A program made the translations under genes and the position numbers. This document shows positions 44,671 through 54,841 of a stretch of DNA of 64,000 nt, piece by piece; positions within the stretch are counted from its first letter, which is position 1; each line of letters starts with the position of its first letter. A model generated the notes under the pieces. That model did no database searches, was not told where the DNA came from, and saw nothing but the letters and a program-made list of their open reading frames with translations. The stretch is from Brachionus plicatilis (Eukaryota > Rotifera > Eurotatoria > Ploima > Brachionidae), in assembly GCA_010279815.1 (NCBI GenBank), contig QEOQ01000344.1, positions 769,185 to 833,184 on the forward strand, read 5' to 3'.

Positions 44671-45308
44671 TTTTTCTAGTCTACTTTGTTCTTCTAAATT
44701 TTTTTTCTTAAATAGTGAAAAATTTTCCCTATCCTATAAATCTTCAATCTGAAAAAAAAAATTTCCATGAGATGTTTTAATTTTCAGTCTTTGTCATTCA
44801 AACCCATTCATGGTTTTTTTCAACTAAATAAGGATAATTCTATAATGATTTTGAATTCAGTTCAAATTTAATTTTTAAGGAGGATTAACTTTTTTAAATA
44901 ACATTGACTTATTTGTTTTCATTGCAATTGAAATTTTTTGTTTTCACTTTCAACTACTATATTTCTATTTGGATCAATTTCTTTATGGAAAAATTAATCA
45001 AACAAAAATTCTTTTGAATATAAATTAAAAATTAAAGATAAAATCTTTTTTATTTTATTTAAAACGTTTAAAGAAGTGTCGAATTCGACGCAAAAAGACA
45101 AAATAAACTATGGAATAAATAGTAAGACAGCTTAATAATTTTACGTGTGAACGGGGTGAAAACTTTTAAATTAGCTTAGAAAATTGTTAATTTTCTGTAG
45201 GCATTGGGAAATTTTTTCTAAAAATAAATAATTGAGTGTCCAGAGAATCAAAATAAAAAAACAGCTTGTTGAAAAATAAATTTTTTTTCTAATTTTCTAT
45301 TGAGTCAA
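44671..45308. other. Duplicated AT-rich spacer
   Basis: Collinear with about 59780-60394; no gene. Confidence 0.5.
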
Positions 45309-46029
45309 AAATAAAAGGGTCATGTCCGGAATGTGATCAGTGATCAATGATCACATATTTCGTGATCAAAAAAGCCTCTAATTTATGAAAAAATGAAAAT
45401 AAATTTTTTTTGGTGATCAGAAAATTTTTTAAAATATATTAAACTTTATTACCAATTTTCAAAAAAAAAATGAAGTCTCAATTTTCAAAATAAAATAAAA
45501 CAAAATCTAAATTATTCTTATTGTTTTTTTGACATGTGCAATTAAACACCCTTTTCATTTTTCATAAATTCACTATAAATGCTACATTCTACCGGATTTG
45601 ACTGTTTGCTTAATGTTTTTTTTGCAGCAAATTTAGCTGCATCGAACGATTCTGCTGGGACCAAAGCAATTTCTTTGTAAAAACTGCCTTTTCTTTTACA
45701 GTTTTTAAGTCTTTATATATATTTCAAAAAATTATAGTTTATTATGGTGAGTTGCAATTTTTTTTTTGTTTTTTTTATTTCACTCAATATTAACATAATT
45801 TTAAAATTTTGAAATTTTTAGAATGAAATAAATTTTGATTTTAACAAAAAAAAATTCATGTGATCCAAAAAATTTTTATATGATCAAAAAAAATTTTGGT
45901 GATCAATTTTTGATCTCAAAGAGTACACTTAATATTTTGGTGATCAAAATGATCACATTCTGGACATGATACCTATGATCACATTTTTTGGTGAACACTT
46001 GATCACATTCTGGAAATGCCCAAATAAAA
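45309..46029. mobile_element. 705-bp DNA transposon with 8-bp target duplication (empty site preserved at 60390)
   Basis: The element is 45317-46021. AAATAAAA flanks it on both sides (45309-45316, 46022-46029), and the duplicate locus near 60385-60400 has the uninterrupted single copy, proving insertion. The termini GGGTCATGTCCGGAATGTGA and GGGCATTTCCAGAATGTGAT are imperfect inverted repeats. A second internal copy of the right terminus lies near 45945-45970. No transposase frame. An 8-bp duplication fits hAT, P or Merlin elements; the GG start leans to Merlin, but this is open. Confidence 0.85.
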
Positions 46030-46230
46030 TTGGTCAAAATGGATGATTTTCTATTAAATTATCTATTTGGTTAAGGGTCTAAATAATAGATATTTTAATT
46101 TTATTTAAATCGCCTTTTTTGCCATACAATATCAAAAATGTTCAATAAATTTGCTAAAGAAAAAAATTTCTTTTCATCTTTTTTTAGGCGGACTTTTTAA
46201 AGGGGTGAATTTTTGGGCCATTTCGGATAA

Positions 46231-46703
46231 CGTATTTGCTCACTCATAGTGACATGTCACTATAGGCGAAAGCCTGGCAATAGTGACATGTCACTATAGG
46301 CGAAAGCCTGGCAATAGTGACATGTCACTATAGGCGAAAGCCTGGCAATAGTGACATGTCACTATAGGCTAAAGCCTGGCAATAGTGACATGTCATAAAT
46401 TATCGAACACTGGTTTTTATTTTCGATTTGTGACATGTCATAAAACCCGAATATAGACAAAAAATAGCTTTTTTTTTAATTTTTAGTACCTATATTTATG
46501 ACATGTCATAAATTTTTTCAAATTTCAGAAATTAAAAGGGGGGACCCTTATCGAAAAAAATGAAATATAGATTTTTATGTGCTGATTCAGAATAATATAG
46601 GTTTTGTATTTTTTGGATCAACAATACTAAAGTTATAACAAAAAAGATAATTTTTGAAAATTTAGGAAAATTCTTAAAAATGACATTTTTCCCATTTTTC
46701 AGG
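46231..46703. other. Insert relative to the duplicate locus, rich in TGACATGTCA palindromes
   Basis: Absent from the matching position near 60600. It starts with the tandem repeat at 46247 and continues with further isolated TGACATGTCA palindromes (about 46429 and 46499) and AT-rich DNA. No target duplication was found, so deletion from the other copy is also possible. Confidence 0.55.
46247..46398. repeat. 34-bp tandem repeat: palindrome plus GNRA-like hairpin
   Basis: Four full units and a partial fifth. Each unit has the 16-base perfect palindrome TAGTGACATGTCACTA and then AGGCGAAAGCCT, a 4-bp stem closed by a GAAA loop, then GGCAA. Unit 4 has AGGCTAAAGCCT, keeping the stem. Confidence 0.9.
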
Positions 46704-47385
46704 GTATCATCCTATTAGTGCCGAAATTCACACAATAGACTTTAAAAATAATTCATTTAACCCATTTTAACCTTTTTAAAAATACATGACCTACCAATTT
46801 GGGTGATTTTCAGGGTTAACCGGTTGAAATAATCTATGTGAATTCTACAGGAAAATACATTTTATAAAACTAATTCCATAGTAGGTTAAAGTCAAAATTC
46901 AAAATGGTTACATTCTCCAGTTTCAAGTCAATTTAACAATGATCTTGAAATTTGGGATTTAGGTTTCATTAAATACATCAATTTTGAAAAAAGACAAGCA
47001 ATAAAATAAAATTCGAAAAGAAACCAATAAACAAAAAAATAATTTAAAATTAAAATACAGGAATAACTTTGAAATCAAAGCTTTGACTCTTGACCAACTC
47101 TATAAATCTAAAACTCAACTGCAAAGATTTTTTAGTTAATAACATAATAAAACATAAATTTTAAAAATTTTTTAACCTTTCTAAAATTCACCAAAATTTT
47201 TTTAATTTCATTAATAAAATATTGATTCTTTTTAATTGATTTTTAAAATTTTAAATATTTAAATAATGTCATTATAATAAAATTGAAATTTTTGGAATAA
47301 TCAATATCTATTTATTACTAAAGATTCTTTATATTACATAAAATTAAAAAAAAAACAAAATAAAAACTAAAAGAATAATAAAAAA

Positions 47386-47892
47386 TTAATGATTGATTAA
47401 ATCAACTAAACCCTGAATATTGTAAAATTTTGCTTCTTTCAAAAGTTCATTTTTATCGATTGACGAAGCCAATTCATACTCAAAGTCAGTGTTTGCCATT
47501 CGCAAATAGTCAAGAATACATTCAAAGTATCTTGAGTTTCTATCAATGAATATTGCTTTATTCTCGTCATATTTTGGCTTCACAAATCCATCCACTAAAG
47601 ACTCAAACATGTTTGGTAGATACAGTTTTCCTTCTTTGTTCTTTATCTTCTTGGTCAAAGTGCTTTTGAGTGTGGAGAACATGGTACCACCGACATTTAG
47701 CTTCACAATGTCTGATTCAATTGTTTCATATTTTTTGAATTGCTTAACCATATTATTATTGTTGCTCTCTTCATCCTGAGCCTTTTTCATCAATTCTTTA
47801 ATCGTTTCCATTAAATTTTCAAAATGGTTATCCAAAGTTTTAGAATTATTTTCAAAAGAGTTAAGATATTCTTTTAGATTTTGTTCATTCAT
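47386..47892 (-). CDS. BTB-only member of the BTB-TLDc family, copy D
   Basis: 168 residues with a distinct N-terminus (MNEQNLKEYLNSFENNSKTL, probable coiled coil), then the T1-type BTB domain (DIVKLNVGGTMF ... NSRYFECILDYLRM) and a stop after GLVDLINH. The TLDc domain is absent. Its twin at 61289-61795 has the same end, so the short form predates the duplication and has stayed open. Such a protein could still form BTB oligomers with full-length relatives (inference). Confidence 0.75.
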   Translation of the reverse strand: MNEQNLKEYLNSFENNSKTLDNHFENLMETIKELMKKAQDEESNNNNMVKQFKKYETIESDIVKLNVGGTMFSTLKSTLTKKIKNKEGKLYLPNMFESLVDGFVKPKYDENKAIFIDRNSRYFECILDYLRMANTDFEYELASSIDKNELLKEAKFYNIQGLVDLINH

Positions 47893-48230
47893 TTTTGAAA
47901 GACGTTTTTTGAATTAATTCAGAATTAACTCTTGTTTAAATAGTCCTTTAAAAATTTATCCTTTTTTTCAATTTTGGCTTAAATATTAAATCTTTCTATA
48001 AGGTTAGTCTCGCATGATTCAAAAATTATAATCCTTTTTAATATCCATTTTTTTGTAATTTTTAGAGGTTTAATCTAGTTTTCATCTTGTATTACACCAT
48101 CTTTTAGCAGTTACACTATATTTCAAATTTTTCTTATTCATTTCAAAAAACAATTCATGATTGATGACGTAAAATTCATTTAAATTTTAATAACAATAAT
48201 TTCCGTATATTGTTTGTTTGGTACTATTTG

Positions 48231-48366
48231 TACCATAATGCTGATACGAAAAATTACGTAATTCTGCGTAAAAAATGAAATTTTAGCGTTTTTTACGTAA
48301 AATTACCTAAGTAAAATTTTCTAAATTTACATAAGAATCTAAGTATCGTAGTAGCACTGTTTATAC
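48231..48366. mobile_element. Short MITE of the TACGTA family
   Basis: The ends ATAATGCTGATACGAAAAAT and, inverted, AACAGTGCTACTACGATAC are related to the 9771-10217 MITE. It has internal TTACGTAA words. It is duplicated at 62139-62274, so it inserted before the segmental duplication. Confidence 0.55.
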
Positions 48367-48598
48367 TTGTAATAGCATTTCTTGAAATACAAAATTTAGC
48401 ATTAATTTAAAAAGAACATCTTCTTTTAAATTTGCTCATTACTGATTGGGATAAAATAAGAACGAAAAAGCAAAAAATAAAAAAAAAGTAAAAAATTTAA
48501 AAACAAAAAAGAGGGGGTAGTTTCTTTTTTCCAAAAGAATAGAAAAAATAAATTTTCCAAATAAAGTGTATATTGAAATTTTTTTGTCCTCAGACTTC

Positions 48599-49666
48599 TC
48601 ATATTATGGGGAAAAGCTTTGCTTTATTTTTAAAAAGATATGGTATGTGAATGTTAATAATTTTATTGTTCAAATTCTTTATAAGATGAATTAATTGTAA
48701 TTCTATGTCAAGTCTAGTCTCATTAGATTCTAAGTCTTTTTTGAATATAAGGCAACTAAAATCATTTTTATAATCATGGCCCTTCAAATTGAAGTGTATT
48801 GCTACTGCTGAATTTAAATTTCCAGAATATGGAATGAAATTTTTAATATTACTTAAGTGTTCTTTAATTCTTATATTAAAACTCCTTTTAGTTTGTCCAA
48901 TGTAAAATAAATTACATCGTTTGCAAATAATAAAATAAACTACATTTTTTGAATTACAGCTAGAAAATGACTGAATAGGAAAAACAAAAATATTTATTTT
49001 AAGAAAACTAGAGTGATCAATATATTTCCAAACCAAACAATTTTTACAACTTTTTGTTTTATAGTAAATATTTTTATTTAGCTTAAAATCATGAACAATT
49101 AAAGAAGCAATATTAAATTGTAAACGTTTGATCACATTCATTTTAAAATTATTTAGGTAAGGATAAAGTAGTTTCAGTTTTAGGAAAGAAGTATGGAAAA
49201 TTAAGTCTAAATTGAGAAAGTTAAAATCAAAAAAGGATTTAAAAAATAAATTACTTAAGCAATTTTCTGTATTCTTAACTTTATAATCAATAAGAGCCTC
49301 TCTTTTAGTATTCCCAATATTCTTACATATCTTTTTTAAAAAAGTAAAGTTATAACCTCTTGATATTAAATTATCAATTAATTCTCTAGAATGAAAAAAA
49401 TAATCAATAGTAAGAGAGCAAATTCTTCTTAGTCTAATGAAAAGTGATTTTGGAATATTTTTAAAAATAAACTTTGGGTGGTTTGATAAATGGAGAAGGT
49501 AACAGAAAGTATTAGTTGGTTTAACAAACAAGGAAAAAAATAGTAGTTGTCTTGTTTTATCAATACTTATTAGCAGATCAAGGAAGTTTATAATTAAACC
49601 TGTCTCTATATTTAAAATTAGATCATCAAAATGATTCTTTAAACAATCTAAGTTTTCGGCCATCAT
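48599..49666 (-). pseudogene. Penelope-like retroelement, C-terminal half with GIY-YIG endonuclease
   Basis: A 355-codon open frame preceded directly by a TAA at the junction with another element. It begins just after the RT catalytic region (NFLDLLISIDKTRQLLFFSL) and contains the Penelope thumb-like signature KPTNTFCYLLHLSNHPKFI and RLRRICSL ... SRGY. A Cys-rich CKNCLVW stretch follows, then a GIY-YIG nuclease: VVYFIICKRCNLFYIGQTKR, RIKEHLSN, AVAIHFNLKGHD and a downstream Glu. The YADD half is missing. Penelope-like elements use this nuclease for target cleavage. Confidence 0.8.
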
Positions 49667-50064
49667 TTAATGGACTGACAAAAAAAATCCTATTTAACTG
49701 ACAAAAAAGACTAAATTTACTTACAAAAAAACTAAACTAGGTGACAAACTAACTACTTCGCTGATAATTAAACTAATTGAGTGACAATTAAAGTAACTGA
49801 CTGACAGATAAACTAATTGACCGACAAATTAAAAATTTTCGGGATGACAGATTAACAAATAAAATGGTGACTAATTTAATTAATGACTAATGACTAATAA
49901 ACACTAAACTAGATGACAAAAAAACTACTTCACTGATAATTAAACTTATTGAGTGACAATTAATAGGTGACAAAAATTTAAAAGTGATATAATTTTAATT
50001 GAAAAGGTTGTATATTAACAGATAAAATAAATACTTATAGACTTTTCAATATATTTCAAGTAAT

Positions 50065-50330
50065 CTATTTCTTCTTTTTTTCCAAAACTTGAACTATTTA
50101 AACTTATGTCACATGTAACAATCTTTTCCAATTTATGTCTTTTCAACTTTCATTTTTTTAGCTTATTTACTTTATTTTGATTCTTTTTTTTTTATCTCAT
50201 TTTATTAACTTTTATTTTATTTTTATTTTATTTCATTATTATTTTATTTTATTTTTTTATTTTACTTTTTAACTTATTCTGAAGGAGCTTTAGCTCGGTA
50301 CAGAGAACAAATAAATAAAAATAAATAAAT
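50065..50330 (+). repeat. LINE 3' UTR copy
   Basis: Matches 5680-5945 (AACTTGAACTATTTAAACTT ... GGAGCTTTAGCTCGGTACAG) and ends in AAATAAATAAAAATAAATAA. Confidence 0.8.
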
Positions 50331-50517
50331 AATGATAAGCGTCCTATTTTCAATATTTTTAATAAGAATTACTTTGAAATTCTTGACCTTTTCAAATTTA
50401 ATTCCTAATTTGATTTTAAATGAAATGGAATTCAAAACTAATGAAGAAAAGGGAAAATGCTTCGGAGAACTCTTATCTTCAATATTTAGTCCTAATTCTG
50501 ATTTAATTGATTCTGAG
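50331..50517 (+). pseudogene. LINE ORF2 fragment with internal deletion
   Basis: GATAAGCGTCCTATTTTCAA through TTTGAAATTCTTGACCTTTT matches 3505-3560 of the LINE; the match then jumps to about 4107-4243 (NLILNE-EFKTNEEKGKCFG ... SDLIDSE). About 545 bases of ORF2 are missing between. It lies directly after the LINE tail in the same orientation. Confidence 0.75.
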
Positions 50518-51004
50518 TCGAAGCTACAGTGGATTTACCAAGAAAACGAGGAAGACCAAAGAAATCAACAACTCAGGGAAAAAAAACAAAAAAAAAATAA
50601 TCGTTTATATTTTTTTATATTTTGTAATTTAAATAAATATTTTCGTCACTAAAATTTTTTTGTCTACAAATAAGGTTTTATTTTGTCAGTGAAAAATTAT
50701 AAAAAAGTCATCTCAATATATAAATTTGTCAGTCGTTTAGTTTTTTTGTCAGAATAATTAGTTTATTATAGTCAGCTAAAACAAATTAAATTAGTCACCA
50801 CTTTTAGTTATTTTTGTCATCTTAAAAAAATTTAATTTGTCACCCCCAAAAAATATAGGCCTAAGTTTTCTAGTAAAGCTACTATAATAATATCATCTAT
50901 ATATCTATAATAAATTAGAGGTTTTTTAATATCGATACCACTTCGATTATTATTAAAAATATTAATTAGTAAATTAATAAGTAAAATAATCTATTGTACC
51001 ATCT

Positions 51005-53975
51005 CATGTACCATCTCATGTCGTCAGTTAATTGACCATGGGAATTTTTTTTTCTTTATAGTTAGCTTACTTTGCACATCATGCCAAACGATTGGATCCA
51101 TTGAAAAAAAAAATCGCTTTATTTAAATAATGAGATTTACTAATTTATATATCTGTAAATTACAAATTAACTTAGGAAATATGAAAACCAAAAATTTAGA
51201 AATTTAATTGAAATGCTCATTTTGTGTTCATATTTTTTATAAATTTGAAATTTAAAAATAAAATTTGAATTTAAATTTGCTTAATGTAGAATCTGATTTA
51301 AAAAAAAGAAGAAACATTGGTCTTGAAATCTAAAACAAGTGATCAAATTAAAAACATGATGTAGTATAACGAGTAAATCGAAGATACTGAAGCCGTAAAG
51401 ATGCTCTTAATAAAAAATTGAGTTTCCAAAATAATTTGGTCAAAAACCAGGAAATATTTAGCATTATCTTCGGAGACCTGTTGACTGTAAGAACATGATT
51501 TTCAATGGGTTCCAGTTGACTTAATTGAATAATAAAAAAACTCTTTTGAATCTAAAATTTGAAAAATGAGAAAAAAAAATTATTCCTAATATTTTTTAAA
51601 GAAACTAAGGTTCAGAATTTTCAATTTTCATTCAAAATGTGACCAAGGCCTAAATACTAGCATTTATGTTAAAAATATTTTTTAAAAATATTTTTGGTAA
51701 AAAGATTTAATTTGAAAAATTTGTGTCTTATTCTTGAAAATACCAAAACTAACCGGTTCGTTACCTTAAATATTTTTCCTCACCAATAACAGCTATTTCA
51801 ATAATTTGATTATTTCAATAATTTTTATTTTTTTCAGAACTATCTAAATTACAAGGGGAAAATGAATTTAAAAAATGCAACTTTAAATTAAACAGAAAAT
51901 AAAGAAAAAATAAATTCAATTTTATTAATTATAATTAAGTTAAATTTAAAGATTGAAAAATTAAAAAGATGTAACTTTTATAATAAAAAAATTACTAAAT
52001 ACTAAATCTTGGCTTTAATAAATTAAATAAGAGAAAAAACTTCTATTTCAAAAGTAATAAATTTCCTTGAACCAGTAAGAGATGATGAAGTTTGATAACT
52101 GCGATTTTGGGAAAAACTATGATTTGATGAGTTGGAATTATTCGATATGTGAATATCATGGCCAGCACCGAAAGTAGGACCATAATTTGGGTAGCAATAA
52201 ATAGCCTCTTCACAGGATGTTGGTTCTATCGTTCCTTTGATATTATTATCAATGCTGAAAATAAAAGCATTCGGATCATCTTTATAAACACAATTTCCAT
52301 CCCATGACTGCTCAGTGTATCCTCCAAAAATATAATTATCTGTTGTCTCGATAATTGTAAGTGTCTTTTTTGCATGATCACATTTTGAGTGAAAATTTTG
52401 TGCCGAAAATCCATCTTTAGTTGCACGGTATAAAAGATTTAGTCTAGTTTTTGAAGGGAATTCACAGATTTTGAACAAATTTTTTTTTGCATCTTCGGTA
52501 TTCAAAATTATTGAGTCAAAACTATTAGCATTTAAGGAAAATTCAATCAAATCAACTAAACCCTGAATATTGTAAAATTTTGCTTCTTTCAAAAGTTCAT
52601 TTTGATCAATTGAAGAAGCCAATTCATACTCAAAGTCAGTGTTTGCCATTCGCAAATAGTCAAGAATACATCCAAAGTATTTTGGGTTTCTGTCAATGAA
52701 TATTGCTTTATTCTCGTCATATTTTGGCTTCACAAATCCATCCACCAGTGACTCAAACATATTTGGTAGATATAGTTTTCCATCTTTATCCTGTATCTTC
52801 TTCGTCAATGTGCTTTTGAGTGTGCAGAACATGGTACCACCGACATTTAGCTTCACAATGTCTGATTCAATTGTTTCATATTTTTTGAATTGTTTAATCA
52901 TGTTTTCATTATTTGTCTCTTGATCTTTCACTTTATTCACCATCTTGTTTGCCAAATTAATTAAACATTCAAAATCATTTTTTATAATTTCAATCTTGTC
53001 TTCAAATGATTCCTTAATTTTTGTTAAAGATTTGCCTGTTTCATCAATTTGTTTATTTTCATTTTCCATTTTCTTCTTTTCTTTTATGTTTTTTAATATT
53101 TTGATTAAATAGACAAAAAATTTCCCTATCCTTTTGAATTTTGAATGTGATAAAAATTTTCTCGAAATGTCTAAACGGCAAGGAATGGAATCTTAACAGT
53201 TTATTTAAATTTTTGCACTCAAATTTTGTTATTCATGAAATTAAAAGTGCGTTTTTATGTTGCTTTGATAAGCCTCTTGAAAAAGCCCTCTCCTTAGCTT
53301 AATGCTAAAAAAAAATTCAAAAAGTCATTTTTATTTTGAAAAAATTATTTTACAAATGCATTCTAAATGTCGTGATCTTTTTTGGGTCTACGGTCTACGG
53401 GATCTGGGAAATCTTCAATTGCATTGCGATGCAATTTTAGCAATCTTATTCCATTGAAATTAACTTGATTAGAGCAAACATATGATGTGTAGTTTTTATT
53501 GTTTTAAAAGAAAATTCTATGAATTTTGTTTTTTTTTTCATAGAAATAAGAAAATCGCTTTATTAAAAAAGTTGAATTTTTCAATAAATTTAAATTATTA
53601 ATCAATATTGAAAATTTGATTTTTTTTTAACTTAAAAATATTAAACAGTCTTTAAAAAAGGAATCAAAATTAAAAACAAAGAGCTTTTAATTTTTTACAT
53701 AGGTGAATGTCTTTTATAATGCGGAAAAAAATTTAAATAAATCATTCGAAAAGGTATCTTTTAAAAACAACATGTATCAAGAAAGTGAAAAAAAAACACT
53801 TGGCTTAAAATAATGTATTATTTTATATAAATAAATATATTTTATAAAATATTTTTTAAATAAATAATATAAAATTATGGAAGTTTTTTTTTAAATGAAA
53901 AAGTATGTTTAATAAATATCAAATGGCATTATGTGAATGTATCAATAACAAATTCTGTCTTTTATGATAAATGTG
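51005..53975. repeat. Inverted segmental duplication, arm 2 (arm 1 at 35925-39140)
   Basis: Complement of arm 1, containing BTB-TLDc copy E. It lacks the minisatellite of arm 1. Confidence 0.8.
52023..53069 (-). CDS. BTB(T1)-TLDc protein, copy E
   Basis: 348 residues, single exon, ATG at 53069. Coiled-coil N-terminus at 1-65; BTB at about 70-165 (DIVKLNVGGTMFCTLKSTLT, with Cys replacing the usual Ser; FIDRNPKYFGCILDY); TLDc at about 195-348 (LLYRATKDGFS, YIFGGYTEQSWDGN, NAFIFSIDN, GPTFGAGHDIHI, EIEVFSLI). It is the inverted duplicate of copy B but carries the PKYFGC version of the BTB motif, whereas B has SRYFEC. All domains are intact and there is no stop, so it is probably functional. Confidence 0.85.
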   Translation of the reverse strand: MENENKQIDETGKSLTKIKESFEDKIEIIKNDFECLINLANKMVNKVKDQETNNENMIKQFKKYETIESDIVKLNVGGTMFCTLKSTLTKKIQDKDGKLYLPNMFESLVDGFVKPKYDENKAIFIDRNPKYFGCILDYLRMANTDFEYELASSIDQNELLKEAKFYNIQGLVDLIEFSLNANSFDSIILNTEDAKKNLFKICEFPSKTRLNLLYRATKDGFSAQNFHSKCDHAKKTLTIIETTDNYIFGGYTEQSWDGNCVYKDDPNAFIFSIDNNIKGTIEPTSCEEAIYCYPNYGPTFGAGHDIHISNNSNSSNHSFSQNRSYQTSSSLTGSRKFITFEIEVFSLI

Positions 53976-54477
53976 GTGCTTAAGCCAGGTTTTATTTTTT
54001 AACCTTTATGAAAAGTGTATTTTTCAAAAGATACAATTTGAATTACCAAACTAAATGAAAGTATAACAAATTTTAAAAGTTTGAATTTCCTTTAAAATCG
54101 AAATCATTTGTGAGAGAACAGCATTAGTTTTACTTGGTTGCGATGGATAAAGCACGACAGTCTGAACCTGCTTGTTATTGTGGTTATTGAAAAGCCCTAA
54201 GCATCTGTGATCAGCTTCAAGTTTTACAATCTGAGTGCGAGGAACGAGCTAATAACTAGATAGTTTATATTGGAAATGGTTAGGGAAAACTGAAACTTTC
54301 AGTGACAACCGTGCGTTTTTGAATAACGCTAGCCAAGATTTATCAGCTTCAAGTAATTCAACACCAAAAAGCCGTGATCAACTGAGTCTTCAAATCCCTT
54401 ATTAATATTACAACCGATTTATCTAAAAAGCCTTTGCAAAAGACGTTCCAGAGCAAGAAGCTCCAACTAAAGCCAAA
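53976..54477 (+). other. Unrecognised coding-like segment
   Basis: From about 54105 the sequence is less AT-biased. A 49-codon frame ending about 54402 reads GKTETFSDNRAFLNNASQDL then SASSNSTPKSRDQLSLQIPY and a stop; another frame nearby reads MDKARQSEPACYCG. It looks like debris of a normal gene or of a transposon cargo. I do not recognise it. Confidence 0.25.
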
Positions 54478-54753
54478 ATCAAAAGATCAAAAGATCAAAA
54501 TATAAATTGTGATATTATTTTTTTTTTAATAAAGAAAAAATCAATTTTTTCCAAAGAAATTACTTGTTATGTCATTCAGAGTTTATTTTCATATTTAAAA
54601 TTATAAAATGTCTTTTTTGTAAAACTTTAATAGTATTAATTTTTTAATTGATTTTAATTAAAACTTACATTTAAATAGAAAATAATTTAATGTTTTAAAA
54701 TTTATAATTTATTTAAGTGAAAAAATGAAATTAATTTTGCTCGAATGAATGGT
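54478..54753. repeat. Dispersed repeat, left part split by BTB-TLDc copy F
   Basis: Matches 31420-31680 (AAAAGATCAAAATATAAATT ...). Its last 113 bases (54641-54753) recur at 56731-56843 on the other side of the gene. Confidence 0.7.
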
Positions 54754-54841
54754 ATAATTTAAAAATAAGAATATTAATAATAAAAAGACAAAAGATAAAG
54801 TGAATAAAACTTTTAAAAAAGAAAAGTCCAATTTGATTGAA

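Larger units (their letters stand above)
43250..48450. repeat. Direct segmental duplication, copy 1 (copy 2 at 58350-62367)
   Basis: Contains BTB-TLDc copies C and D and their spacers, collinear with 58350-62367. The about 1.18-kb length difference is fully explained by two insertions present only here: 45317-46021 plus its target duplication, and about 46231-46703. Confidence 0.85.
49668..50865. mobile_element. Foldback-like element with GTCA-repeat arms enclosing LINE fragments
   Basis: The left arm (about 49668-50020) is built of degenerate units TGACAAAnTAACTA spaced by about 20-25 bases; the right arm (about 50655-50865) has the same units inverted (TTTAGTTTTTTTGTCAG). Both contain GGTGACTAATTTAATT in opposite orientation. 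Enclosed are LINE pieces and, at 50520-50590, an AT-hook-like tail (LPRKRGRPKKSTTQGKK) that looks like the end of a transposase. Exact ends and target duplication are not resolved. Confidence 0.5.

Noticed and set aside
46247..46398. CRISPR array
   Set aside because: The 34-bp units are contiguous with no unique spacers, and the genome is eukaryotic.
47546..47779. Recurrent antisense frame MNIALFSSYFGFTNPST seen at every BTB copy
   Set aside because: It is the complement of the conserved BTB coding sequence and follows its conservation; there is no independent evidence for a gene.
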